From the NCBI RefSeq assembly GCF_900323885.1, contig NZ_OOHJ01000022.1:1858294-1922293 (forward strand): a stretch of 64,000 nt of DNA, read 5' to 3'. The DNA comes from [Actinomadura] parvosata subsp. kistnae. GTDB lineage: Bacteria > Actinomycetota > Actinomycetes > Streptosporangiales > Streptosporangiaceae. The notes beneath the pieces were generated by a model. It saw only the letters and a list, made by a program, of their open reading frames with translations. It searched no databases and was not told the origin of the DNA. Made by a program: the position numbers and the translations under genes. This document shows, in pieces, positions 10,904 to 19,022 of this stretch (position 1 is the first letter of the stretch; each line of letters begins with the position of its first letter).

Positions 10904-11698
10904 TCAGTGTTCTGCGTGCAAGGAGCCACCGATGTACATCGATGCCAGCATCGCGAAGAGGAATGCCTGCAGGAACTGGATGAAGATCTCGAAGCCGGTG
11001 AAGATGATCGTCATGACCACACCGACGATGCCGACGGGGGCGCCCAGCGGCGTGAGCTTCTCGAACAGGAACCAGAAGCCGACCATGCTGAAGAACGCGA
11101 GCAGCATGTGCCCGGCGAACATGTTGGCGAAGAGTCGTACCGCGTGCGTGAACGGCGCGATGATCATGTTCGAGAGGAACTCGATCGGCGACAGCAGCAC
11201 GTAGATCGCCTTGGGCAGCCCCGGCGGGAACATCATGTTCTTGAAGTAGCCGCCCAGGCCCTGGTGCTTGATGCCGAGCCAGATCTTGAGCACGTAGATC
11301 GAGAGGGCGAGCACCGCCGGGAACGCGATGTGCGAGGCCACCGGGAACTGCACGACGGGGATGACGCCCGCCAGGTTCCAGACGAGGACCAGGAAGAACA
11401 GCGTCACCAGCAGGCCCATGAACCGGTCGGCGTCCTTGCCCAGGAACGGGCGGGCGACCTGGTCACGGACGAACATGTAGCCGTACTCGACGACGTTCTG
11501 CATGCCCCGGGGCACGAGCTTCGGCTTGGAGAAGGCGGCCCAGGTCAGGCCGATCACCAGGATCGCGCTGAGAACGGCCAGCAGGACCGGCTTGGTGAAC
11601 CATTCGACCCCCGGAATGAGCGGAGGCAGGTCGAAGAGTTCGTTCGGCGTCGGCGCGGAGAACTCGTCGCCGTGGGCTGGGGCCGTCAGCGTAATCAC
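10904..11698 (-). CDS. atpB: ATP synthase a subunit
   Basis: 264 residues. This integral membrane stator subunit forms the proton half-channels next to the c-ring. The essential arginine is R188 in FTHAVRLFANMFAGHM. Five to six membrane segments are visible, and SPIEFLSNMIIAPFTH precedes the Arg helix, as is typical. The gene heads the structural subunit series, 68 bases after the small AtpZ-like gene. Confidence 0.97.
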   Translation of the reverse strand: MITLTAPAHGDEFSAPTPNELFDLPPLIPGVEWFTKPVLLAVLSAILVIGLTWAAFSKPKLVPRGMQNVVEYGYMFVRDQVARPFLGKDADRFMGLLVTLFFLVLVWNLAGVIPVVQFPVASHIAFPAVLALSIYVLKIWLGIKHQGLGGYFKNMMFPPGLPKAIYVLLSPIEFLSNMIIAPFTHAVRLFANMFAGHMLLAFFSMVGFWFLFEKLTPLGAPVGIVGVVMTIIFTGFEIFIQFLQAFLFAMLASMYIGGSLHAEH

Positions 11699-11765
11699 GC
11701 GGCGTTCCCTTCAACGTCGTAGTGGATCACAAGGGTTTCCTCGGCGAAGTTTTCGCTACGTCGGA

Positions 11766-11981
11766 CTAGCGAGAGAACTTCCGGTAGGCCAGATAGCCGG
11801 CAAGCATCAGCCCCAGGACGGTGCCTATGGGGAAGAACGCGGACGTGTCGAGCCACCGGTCCAGCAACCAGCCGATCGCGCCATAGACGATCATCCCGGC
11901 GAGCAGATAGCTGGGGATCGACCACATGGCATCGGCGAAGTCGCGACCGTCTTCTTCCGGTCGGCGTTCCTGTGCGCTCAT
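11766..11981 (-). CDS. AtpZ/AtpI-like small membrane protein
   Basis: 71 residues with two predicted membrane helices (IPSYLLAGMIVYGAIGWLLDRWL and FFPIGTVLGLMLAGYLAYRKF). This matches the AtpZ/AtpI family found at the head of ATP synthase operons; AtpI helps c-ring assembly in some bacteria, and the AtpZ form has been linked to ion uptake. A second AtpI-like gene follows upstream at 12047. The exact role is inferred from position. Confidence 0.8.
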   Translation of the reverse strand: MSAQERRPEEDGRDFADAMWSIPSYLLAGMIVYGAIGWLLDRWLDTSAFFPIGTVLGLMLAGYLAYRKFSR

Positions 11982-12046
11982 CGCGGCCCCGACGATAGCA
12001 GGCGAGTAGAGGACTAGTCATATCGGACCCCGTCCATGAACCAGCC

Positions 12047-12469
12047 TCATGAGTCGCCCTTACCGGGGACCTTGGCTTCGGGGTCGACGTAAAACATCTT
12101 GGTCTTGATGAAGCCGCGCACTTCGAAGCCCGTCCAGACGAGCGTGCAGACCACGACCGACCAGGCGAAAGCCTTGGAGTTCCAGGCCGTGGTGTCACCG
12201 AAGACGCTGAGCACGATCATGATGGCGACGACCTTGACGAGGTAGCTCAGCATCGCGGCGATCGCCATCATCTGCGGGGAGACGCGGGCGGCATAGGACA
12301 CCGCTACCACGCTGATGCTGAAGAAAACCCCGACGAGCAAAGCGCCGATGGCGGCGCCGAGCGCTCCCTTGCCCTCAGCCATCAGGAACGCCACGGCCAC
12401 GGCGACCACTCCAACCAGCGCGGTCGGGATCGCGGCGCCTTTGAGTACGCGCACGTCGTTGGCCTGCAT
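12047..12469 (-). CDS. atpI: ATP synthase protein I-like membrane protein
   Basis: 140 residues with four hydrophobic segments (PTALVGVVAVAVAFLMAEG, ALGAAIGALLVGVFFSISVV, MMAIAAMLSYLVKVVAIMIV, AFAWSVVVCTLVWTGFEV) and a short charged tail. Length, topology and position between the WecA-type gene and atpB match the actinobacterial AtpI homologue (M. tuberculosis Rv1303). It is probably the first gene of the ATP synthase operon and is thought to assist Fo assembly. Confidence 0.8.
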   Translation of the reverse strand: MQANDVRVLKGAAIPTALVGVVAVAVAFLMAEGKGALGAAIGALLVGVFFSISVVAVSYAARVSPQMMAIAAMLSYLVKVVAIMIVLSVFGDTTAWNSKAFAWSVVVCTLVWTGFEVRGFIKTKMFYVDPEAKVPGKGDS

Positions 12470-12599
12470 CGGTGCTCCATCAACGAGTTATCAAGCGAGC
12501 GTTTGCTACCTCCAGAACCGGTAAGTCTGGAGTCCCTGCTCGTGAAAGATATCACAAGCTCACGGAAGACCGCTTTTACCTGCCGTTTCTAGTTCCCGA

Positions 12600-13892
12600 T
12601 CAAGGACGGCTCGGAAAGACGGGAATGACCGGATTGCCCTCGGCCGTCGCGCGCTCGCGGGACGACCCGTCGGCGGGCGGCATCTGCGGTCTTCTGACCT
12701 GCGTATCCGGCAGGATCGGCGGCATCGGGCCGGTGGGCGGGCCGTCGTCGTTGTCGGGCTGCTTGTTGCGCGGCGCGGAGTGCGCCCCGCCCCTGCCCCG
12801 CCAGCGCGGGGCGGCCATGAGCACCAGCACGGCCAGCGCCAGGACGATGACCACCAGGAACCACAGCACCGGCACGCCCACGCGCGCCAGCAGCACCACG
12901 CCGAAGGCGAACAGGAACGCCCACGCGTACATGATCAGCACCGAGCGGCGCTGTGAATGGCCGATGTCGAGCAGCCGGTGATGCAGGTGGCCGCGGTCGG
13001 GGGCGAACGGCGACAGCCCCTGCGAGGTGCGGCGCACCACGGCGGTGATGAGGTCGATCAGCGGCAGGACCAGCACCGCCGCCGGCAGCATCAGCGGCAG
13101 CAGCACACCCACCTTGTTCACGCTCTCGATGGCGGCCGGGTCGAGCGGCGTCACCGTCACGATCGAGGAGGCGAGCACCAGGCCGATCAGCATCGCCCCC
13201 GTGTCACCCATGAAGATCTTGGCCGGGTGGAAGTTGTGCGGCAGGAACCCCAGGCAGGTGCCGATGAGCACGGCCGCGATGGCGGCCGTCGTGGTGATGT
13301 TGCCGGCGCTCATGCTCTGCGCCAGGAAGATCGAGTATGCCCACGTGGCCATGGCCGCGATGCACACGATGCCCGCCGCGAGCCCGTCGAGCCCGTCGAC
13401 GAAGTTGACCGCGTTGATCGTCACCACCACGACCAGGATCGTGATGACCGTGCTGAGCGTGTAGTCGAGGCTGGTCGAGCCGCCCCAGTCTTTCGGCAGC
13501 GGGATGTAGAGCAGTCGCAGGTTGAAGGCGACCAGCACCCCCGCCGCCGCGATCTGCCCGCCGAGCTTGATGAAGGCGTCCATGCCCCACCAGTCGTCGA
13601 GGAACCCCGTCACCGTGATCAGCCCGCCGGCCACGATCAGGGCCTTGACCACGTCGGCGTCGTAGCCGGCCAGCGCCTCGCCCGTGTGGGTGAGCTGCTG
13701 GGCGGTCAGCAGGCCGACGACCAGGCCGCCGTACATCGCCAGGCCGCCCAGCCTGGGCGTCGGCGTGGTGTGCACGTCGCGCTCGCGAACCTCGGGCATG
13801 GCGCCGATACGGATGGCGAAGCGGCGCACCAGCGGGACCAGCAGATACGTGACCGCCGCCGAGATGAGCGCCATGAACAGGTATTCGCGCAC
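12600..13892 (-). CDS. WecA/TagO-type polyprenyl-phosphate GlcNAc-1-phosphate transferase
   Basis: This 430-residue polytopic enzyme of the MraY/WecA superfamily transfers a sugar-1-phosphate from a UDP-sugar to polyprenyl phosphate, the first step of a cell-envelope glycan. The motifs are DVHTTPTPRLGGLAM (cytoplasmic loop 1), the Asp-rich VNFVDGLDGLAAG, GFLPHNFHPAKIFMGDTGAM, and the His loop DRGHLHHRLLDIGHSQR. It starts with GTG at 13892. The position equals M. tuberculosis rfe/wecA (Rv1302). The sugar is not proven by sequence, but GlcNAc is most likely. It has a proline-rich cytoplasmic tail of about 60 residues. Confidence 0.9.
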   Translation of the reverse strand: MREYLFMALISAAVTYLLVPLVRRFAIRIGAMPEVRERDVHTTPTPRLGGLAMYGGLVVGLLTAQQLTHTGEALAGYDADVVKALIVAGGLITVTGFLDDWWGMDAFIKLGGQIAAAGVLVAFNLRLLYIPLPKDWGGSTSLDYTLSTVITILVVVVTINAVNFVDGLDGLAAGIVCIAAMATWAYSIFLAQSMSAGNITTTAAIAAVLIGTCLGFLPHNFHPAKIFMGDTGAMLIGLVLASSIVTVTPLDPAAIESVNKVGVLLPLMLPAAVLVLPLIDLITAVVRRTSQGLSPFAPDRGHLHHRLLDIGHSQRRSVLIMYAWAFLFAFGVVLLARVGVPVLWFLVVIVLALAVLVLMAAPRWRGRGGAHSAPRNKQPDNDDGPPTGPMPPILPDTQVRRPQMPPADGSSRERATAEGNPVIPVFPSRP

Positions 13893-13949
13893 GAACCTAG
13901 TTTCCCGGATGCTCCGGCCAGCTGTGACCGGAAATCGACACAGAACCGC

Positions 13950-15215
13950 TTAATATTCGCTGAGATATGGACGATGGATGGCGAGAAGAGCCGCAACTCT
14001 TTCCCTGACCTCCGCTGAGCTGCCCGGATACCGCACCGCCCGGGTCACGAGCGAGCCGATCTCCTTGAGTTCCTGGGACCCCATCCCCTGAGTGGTCACG
14101 CAGGGCGTCCCGACCCGGATCCCCGACGTGACCGCGGGCGGCTCCGGGTCGTACGGGACCGCGTTGCGGTTCAGCGTGATCCCCGCAGCCGCGCACCTGC
14201 GCTCCGCCTCCGCCCCCGTGACGCCCAGCCCGCGCAGGTCGATCAGCGCCAGATGCGTGTCCGTCCCGCCGGACACGGCCCGCATCCCCTCCGCCGCCAG
14301 CGCGTCCGCCAGCACCCGCGCGTTCGCCACCACCTGCCGCGCGTAACCGGCGAACTCCGGACGCATCGCCTCCCCGAACGCCACCGCCTTCGCCGCCACC
14401 ACGTGCATCAGCGGCCCGCCCTGCACGAACGGGAACACCGCCCGGTCGATCTTGCCCGCCAGCTCCCCCGTGCACAGGATCGCGCCGCCGCGCGGCCCGC
14501 GCAGCGTCTTGTGCGTCGTGAACGTCACGACGTCCGCGTACGGCACCGCCGACGGGATCGCCCCGCCCGCCATCAGCCCCACCGGATGCGCCACGTCGGC
14601 CAGCAGCCACGCCCCCACCTCGTCCGCGATCCCGCGGAAGAGCTGATAGTCGATCAGCCTCGGGTACGCCGTCGCGCCGCACACGATGAGCTTCGGCCGG
14701 TGCCGCAACGCCAGATCCCGGACCTCGTCGAGGTCGATCAGTTCGGTGTCGCGACGCACCCCGTACGACACGACGTCGAACCATCTTCCCGAGAAGTTCA
14801 CCTTCGAGCCGTGCGTCAGATGGCCGCCGTGCGGGAGCGCCATCGCCAGCATCGTGTCGCCCGGCTGGAGCAGGGCGGCGTAGGCGGCCAGGTTCGCCGA
14901 GGCGCCGGAATGCGGCTGCACGTTGGCGTGCTCGGCCCCGAACAGCGCGCGCGCCCGCTCCACCGCCAGCCGCTCCGCCCGGTCGACGACCTCGCAGCCG
15001 CCGTAGTAACGCCGGCCCGGGTAGCCCTCGGCGTACTTGTTGGTGAGGGTGGAGCCCAGCGCGGCCAGCACGGCGGGCGAGGTGAAGTTCTCGCTCGCGA
15101 TGAGCTGGATCCCGGCGCGAGCCCGGTCGAGCTCGTCGATCAGGATCTGCGCGATCTCGGGATCCCGGCTCCGCAACATTCCGAAGTCCGGACCGTAGTA
15201 GGGCTGCGCACCCAT
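13950..15215 (-). CDS. glyA: Serine hydroxymethyltransferase
   Basis: This 421-residue PLP enzyme interconverts serine and glycine, loading tetrahydrofolate with a one-carbon unit. The lysine that binds PLP is K236 in TFTTHKTLRGPRGG. LIASENFTS, YYGGCEVVD and NVQPHSGASAN are family landmarks. The usual DMAH motif reads DVAHPVGLMAGG here, a mild departure. The gene lies between the WecA-type gene and the repeat-protein pair; it may be a second copy elsewhere called glyA2. Confidence 0.95.
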   Translation of the reverse strand: MGAQPYYGPDFGMLRSRDPEIAQILIDELDRARAGIQLIASENFTSPAVLAALGSTLTNKYAEGYPGRRYYGGCEVVDRAERLAVERARALFGAEHANVQPHSGASANLAAYAALLQPGDTMLAMALPHGGHLTHGSKVNFSGRWFDVVSYGVRRDTELIDLDEVRDLALRHRPKLIVCGATAYPRLIDYQLFRGIADEVGAWLLADVAHPVGLMAGGAIPSAVPYADVVTFTTHKTLRGPRGGAILCTGELAGKIDRAVFPFVQGGPLMHVVAAKAVAFGEAMRPEFAGYARQVVANARVLADALAAEGMRAVSGGTDTHLALIDLRGLGVTGAEAERRCAAAGITLNRNAVPYDPEPPAVTSGIRVGTPCVTTQGMGSQELKEIGSLVTRAVRYPGSSAEVRERVAALLAIHRPYLSEY

Positions 15216-15278
15216 TTCTCCACAGTACGCCCTAATGTCCGTTTTTCCCAGAAACCGGAGATTTCCGGAAAATTCATC

Positions 15279-15647
15279 TCACCAGAAAGGCTGCGGCACA
15301 TCCGTCGTCCGCACCCACCGCGGCGTGTCCTCCGCCGCGTCACTGATCGCCGTCAGCACCGCATGCCGGTAGAGCGCCAGACTCCTCCGCCACTCCCTGA
15401 TGTCCTCCACGTACCGCTCCCCCACCGGCGCATCCCACGTCTGCGGGCTCCTGGCCAGCGAATACGCCTTGTCCAGGGCCGTGCTCAACGTCTCCAGCCG
15501 CGGCAGCACCTCCTCCCACGCCTCGACCAGCTTGGTGTAGTCGGGGTTGAACCGCCACGGATGCTGCACACCGTCGGGGCCGGTGGGCGCGGGCGGCGGC
15601 GCCTCGTTCCGCCCCCTCGCCCTGGGGGCCGGTGGATCGGCATACAT
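15279..15647 (-). CDS. Small WXG100-like helical protein of unknown function
   Basis: 122 residues from an ATG that shares one base with the stop of the upstream 876-codon gene (TGATG), so the two are translationally coupled. After a proline-rich start come two helices. The second carries SPQTWDAPVGERYVEDIREW followed by RRSLALYRHAVLTAISDA, which resembles the W-x-G-P...F pattern of actinobacterial WXG100-like proteins, although no strict WxG is present. No signal peptide is seen. I do not recognise a characterised family. A role alongside the larger partner, perhaps at the cell surface or in type VII-like export, is inference. A longer frame reaches 15782 but only adds low-complexity residues inside the partner gene. 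Confidence 0.6.
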   Translation of the reverse strand: MYADPPAPRARGRNEAPPPAPTGPDGVQHPWRFNPDYTKLVEAWEEVLPRLETLSTALDKAYSLARSPQTWDAPVGERYVEDIREWRRSLALYRHAVLTAISDAAEDTPRWVRTTDVPQPFW

Positions 15648-18277
15648 CACGTCCCCCTCTCCGACCGCGTTGGCTCGCCTGCCCCCGGCTCTCTTGCCCC
15701 CGGCTCTCCTGCCCCCGGCTCGATCGTCCCCGGCTCGATCGTCCCCGGCGGGTCGTCCGGTCCGACGTCCTCCGGCGCCCATTCGCCGTGGCCGTACTCA
15801 CCTGGGGGGATCTGGACCGAAGGCATGGGCTGGGGCTGGATGTCGCGGTGGTGGTCCATGACCGTTCGCAGGGCGTCGAGAGCCGGTGGGGTCGCATCGC
15901 CCGTGACGACCTCACCCCCGCCATCCCCCCACACCCCCGCTTCGGCCGCCACGTTGGCCGTCATGTCGGCCGCCACGTCAGCCGTCGCATCGATCGACAG
16001 GCCGGCCGCGGCGCCGGCGGGCAGGTCACCTGCCACACCCACCGTCACATCCGTGAGCGCCCCTGCCTGCACATCCACCACGACTCCTGCGGCCCCGTCC
16101 GGCATCGGCCCAGCCGTCACGTCCGTCACCGCGCCCGCCGTCACGTCCACCAGTGCGCCCACGGGCACGTCTGCCACGACGTCCGCCCTTGCGCCCGCTG
16201 ACACGTCCACCGCGGCTCCTGCGGCCGCATCCGGCGTCACACCTGCCGTTACGCCCGATGCGACGTCCGCCGTCACGCTCGCCGTCACGCCTGCCGTCGT
16301 GTCGTGGCCGGGCTCCACGTCGTAGGCGATCGGGAAGTTGTACGCGGCTTCCGCGCCGCTGCCCTGCGACTGCGATGGCGAGCCGGCCCCGTAGCCGTCC
16401 GCCGCCACCTGGCCCGGCACCGTCGTAGCGACACCGCCACCCTGCCCAGCCTCACAGCCCTGCCCGGCACTGCTGCCCTGCCCGGCACCGCTGCCCTGCC
16501 CGTTCCCCTGCCCGTTCCCCTGCCCGTTGCCCTGTCCATTGCCCTGCCCGGCATCGCTGCCCTGCCCAGCCCCGCCAACGTGCGCGCCCCCGCTGTCCTG
16601 GCCGGCCCCGCTGCCCTGGCTTCCCTCTGGGGCGGTGCCTGGCGTGTCGGCGGTGCCGGTGGGGGTCTCGGTGGGGTTGGTCGGCGGGATGGAGACGGGC
16701 TCGCCTCGGCCACCGGACCCCTGCTCGGGCCGGTCGCCCGTCGGCCGATCGCCGGTCGACGCGTCGCCGGCCGGCCGGTCACCGGTCGTCGCGTCACCGG
16801 TCGTCGCGTCACCAGCCGGCTGGTCGCCTGTCGGCCGGTCGCCCGAGGACTGATCGCCTGTTGCCCGGTCGCCTGCGGGCTGGTCGTCCGCTGGCCTGTC
16901 GCCGGTCGGCTGGGCCGGTGTGTTCGTGTCCGAGCCGCACCCGGCATCGCCCGGCGTCGCGGCGCCGCCTGCCGCCCCAGTGCCCGAGCCGTCACCCGGC
17001 GCCGACCCCGTACCGGAGCCGCCGTCCGGCGCTGACCCCGTGCCCGAGCCGCCGTCCGGCACCGAGCCCGTACCGGAGCTGCCGTCCGGCGCCGACCCCG
17101 TGCCCGAGCTGCCCTCCGGCAGCGACCCCGTGCCCGAGCTGCCGTTCGGTGGCGAGCCGGTGTCGGGGCCGCCGTACGAGGCCGATTCTGTGCCTGTAGT
17201 CGGGTTGCTGGCGTCGATCGAGCCCGCAGGGCCGTCGGGGCGGATGTCGCGTTCGGCCCATTCGCCCTTGCCGTACTCGCCGTCCGGGACCTGGACGCCG
17301 GGCATGTCCTGAGGGGCGATCTGCCTGTGGTCCTCGATGACCGTTTCGAGGGCGTCGAGGTTCGGGGGGTGGGCGTCGGCGGAGACCACGTCGCTGCCGG
17401 CGCCCGCTCCGCCGTTGACATTCGTGGCGTTCGTGTCTGCGCCGTCGGCGGGGAGGTGGGGCATTTCGGCTGGTTGCACCTTGTCCGGGTGTTCCAGCAT
17501 GTCCTCGATGACCGCCGCCTGGGGGGCGTCCAGCGGGACCTGGAGGACCTTCACCCCGTCGACCACCACGACGCGAGGCTTGGTGGGGTCCTGTACCTCC
17601 GCGGCATCCTGGCCGTCGGAAGAGCCCTGGCCGTCCGTGGCGGGTGGGTCCGTGTCCTTGGCGGGCGGGTCGGTGACGCCGCGGTCCGTTTCGCTCCCCT
17701 GATCGCGCCTGCTGCCCAGGTCGTCGTCCTTGGGCGTGTCCGCAGGCTGATCCCCGGTCTTCCCATCGGTCCCGGTACGTCCCGCGTCATCACAGGTCTT
17801 GCCGTCCGAGCCGGTCTTGCCGTCAGTGTCCGGGTTTCGATCCGAGCCCGTCTTGCCGTCGGAGCCGGTCTTCCCCTCCGAGCCGGTCTTCCCCTCCGAA
17901 CCTGTCTTACCGTCCGAGCCGGTCTTCCCCTCCGAACCCGTCTTACCGTCGGAGCCGGTCTTCCCGTCCTCGGTGCGGGGATCGTCGAACTGCCCCCGCC
18001 CCCCACGCGCATCCTTCGACTCGTCCCCAGCCCCAGCCCTCGGCGGCGGGTCGGCGCGTTTTTCCAGGACGGCGAGGCGCGCGTTGACGTCCTTGACCAT
18101 CTTGCCCGCCAAGTCCGCCACCTGGACGGGCCGCTGGGCGGCGGTGACGGACAGGCCGGCGCGTTGCAGGGTGGCCCTGACGCGGTCCTCGGCGGTGCGC
18201 ATCTCGGTGGCCGCGTGTTTCACCTCGGCCAGCAGGTCGCGGACCAGCTGGGGATCCATGCCGTCGTACTTGCCCAT
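15647..18277 (-). CDS. 876-residue repeat protein with WXG-like N-terminus and duplicated GEYG-GEW module
   Basis: Residues 1-75 form a helical, charged region (LVRDLLAEVKHAATEMRTAE) reminiscent of WXG100/ESX-like proteins. The rest is built from tandem repeats: GKTGS(D/E) at 104-160, a decapeptide SGTGS-P-DG at 371-435, RPTGD/QPAGD pentads at 458-517, GQGNG at 578-604 and DV-AGV-type repeats at 661-775. A module of about 50 residues occurs twice (301-355 and 797-848) with the shared core PMPSVQIPPGEYGHGEW; a weaker third version is at 236-280. There is no signal peptide or membrane segment. The family is unknown. The frame is real rather than spurious because the duplicated module is conserved at protein level and its partner gene is coupled to it. 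Confidence 0.75.
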   Translation of the reverse strand: MGKYDGMDPQLVRDLLAEVKHAATEMRTAEDRVRATLQRAGLSVTAAQRPVQVADLAGKMVKDVNARLAVLEKRADPPPRAGAGDESKDARGGRGQFDDPRTEDGKTGSDGKTGSEGKTGSDGKTGSEGKTGSEGKTGSDGKTGSDRNPDTDGKTGSDGKTCDDAGRTGTDGKTGDQPADTPKDDDLGSRRDQGSETDRGVTDPPAKDTDPPATDGQGSSDGQDAAEVQDPTKPRVVVVDGVKVLQVPLDAPQAAVIEDMLEHPDKVQPAEMPHLPADGADTNATNVNGGAGAGSDVVSADAHPPNLDALETVIEDHRQIAPQDMPGVQVPDGEYGKGEWAERDIRPDGPAGSIDASNPTTGTESASYGGPDTGSPPNGSSGTGSLPEGSSGTGSAPDGSSGTGSVPDGGSGTGSAPDGGSGTGSAPGDGSGTGAAGGAATPGDAGCGSDTNTPAQPTGDRPADDQPAGDRATGDQSSGDRPTGDQPAGDATTGDATTGDRPAGDASTGDRPTGDRPEQGSGGRGEPVSIPPTNPTETPTGTADTPGTAPEGSQGSGAGQDSGGAHVGGAGQGSDAGQGNGQGNGQGNGQGNGQGSGAGQGSSAGQGCEAGQGGGVATTVPGQVAADGYGAGSPSQSQGSGAEAAYNFPIAYDVEPGHDTTAGVTASVTADVASGVTAGVTPDAAAGAAVDVSAGARADVVADVPVGALVDVTAGAVTDVTAGPMPDGAAGVVVDVQAGALTDVTVGVAGDLPAGAAAGLSIDATADVAADMTANVAAEAGVWGDGGGEVVTGDATPPALDALRTVMDHHRDIQPQPMPSVQIPPGEYGHGEWAPEDVGPDDPPGTIEPGTIEPGAGEPGAREPGAGEPTRSERGT
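15734..15889 (-). repeat. GEYG-GEW module, C-terminal copy (coding)
   Basis: Encodes residues 797-848, with LDALRTVMDHHRDIQPQPMP and then GEYGHGEWAPEDVGPDDPPG. It is clearly related to residues 301-355. Confidence 0.8.
15953..16297 (-). repeat. Coding tandem repeat of V/A-D-V-(T/S)-A-G type
   Basis: Encodes residues 661-775. It consists of short degenerate units such as ASVTADVASGVTAGV and DVTAGAVTDVTAG, and is hydrophobic/small-residue rich unlike the other repeat blocks. Confidence 0.75.
16466..16546 (-). repeat. Coding tandem repeat GQGNG
   Basis: Encodes residues 578-604, with GNGQ units four times followed by GSGAGQGSSAGQG variants. Confidence 0.8.
16727..16906 (-). repeat. Coding tandem repeat of (R/Q)P(T/A)GD pentads
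   Basis: Encodes residues 458-517, about twelve five-residue units with alternating GDRPTGD, GDQPAGD and GDATTGD. Confidence 0.8.
16973..17167 (-). repeat. Coding tandem repeat SSGTGSxPDG
   Basis: Encodes residues 371-435, with at least six decapeptide units that keep SGTGS and vary at positions 6-10. Confidence 0.85.
17213..17377 (-). repeat. GEYG-GEW module, internal copy (coding)
   Basis: Encodes residues 301-355, with LDALETVIEDHRQIAPQDMP and then GEYGKGEWAERDIRPDGPAG. Confidence 0.8.
17798..17968 (-). repeat. Coding tandem repeat GKTGS(D/E)
   Basis: Encodes residues 104-160. At least eight hexapeptide units GKTGSD or GKTGSE are visible as 18-bp units in the DNA. Confidence 0.85.
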
Positions 18278-18365
18278 GGGCCGCTCCCGGACGTATCGCC
18301 GCTCCGGGCCTCACCGTATTCATGGCCCGGGCGGCATCGCACCCGGCATAAGCAGCGGGTATACG

Positions 18366-19013
18366 TCAGTCGTCGGTGGCGAGGTAGCCGATGATGCCGC
18401 GCAGCTTCTCGACGGGGATGGCGCCGCGCCGCAGGAGGCGGGGCACGGCGGTGGTGAGGTCGAGGATGGTGGAGGGGGTGTTGTCGGTGGTCTTGCCGCC
18501 GTCGAGGTAGACCTCGACGGAGTCGCCGAGCTGCTCCTCGGCTTCGGCGGCGGTGGTGGCGGCGGGCGCGCCGGAGCGGTTGGCGCTGGAGACGGCCATG
18601 GGGCCGGTCTCCTTGAGCAGGTCGAGGGCGACGGGGTGGAGCGGCATGCGGACGGCCACCGTGCCCTTGGTGTCGCCCAGGTCCCACGAAAGGGCCCTGT
18701 TGGCCTTGCAGACGAGCGTGAGCGGCCCCGGCCAGAACGCGTCTATCAGGTCTTGCCCGTAGGGCCCCAGGTCGTCCACGAGCGCTGTGGCGGCTCTGAC
18801 GGTGCCCACGAGGACGGGCGGCGGCGTGTCGCGGCCGCGGCCCTTGGCGTCGAGCAGCGCCTTGACGGCGTCGGGGGTGAAGGCGTCGGCGCCGATGCCG
18901 TAGACCGTGTCGGTCGGCAGCACCACGAGGTCTCCGCGGCGCACGGCCGCGGCGGCCTCCATCAGGGCAACGGTGCGCTGATCGGGATCGGAGCAGTCAA
19001 AGCGTCGTGCCAC
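18366..19013 (-). CDS. L-threonylcarbamoyladenylate synthase (Sua5/YrdC family)
   Basis: 215 residues. The enzyme makes threonylcarbamoyl-AMP from threonine, bicarbonate and ATP, the precursor of the t6A base at position 37 of ANN-reading tRNAs. YrdC-fold motifs are VVLPTDTVYGIGADAF, AVRMPLHP and SSANRSGAPAATTAAEAEEQL. It is the short form without the extra Sua5 C-terminal domain. It lies 9 bases downstream of prmC on the same strand, the standard actinobacterial arrangement. Confidence 0.93.
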   Translation of the reverse strand: MARRFDCSDPDQRTVALMEAAAAVRRGDLVVLPTDTVYGIGADAFTPDAVKALLDAKGRGRDTPPPVLVGTVRAATALVDDLGPYGQDLIDAFWPGPLTLVCKANRALSWDLGDTKGTVAVRMPLHPVALDLLKETGPMAVSSANRSGAPAATTAAEAEEQLGDSVEVYLDGGKTTDNTPSTILDLTTAVPRLLRRGAIPVEKLRGIIGYLATDD

Positions 19014-19022
19014 GGCCTCATC

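Noticed and set aside
14253..16325. 690-codon plus-strand frame over glyA and the repeat gene
   Set aside because: Antisense shadow; Arg/Pro-rich, with repeats that simply mirror those of the minus-strand protein.
15953..17968. CRISPR-like regular repeats
   Set aside because: Units are 15-30 bp, contiguous and in frame within one coding sequence; there are no spacers and no cas genes.
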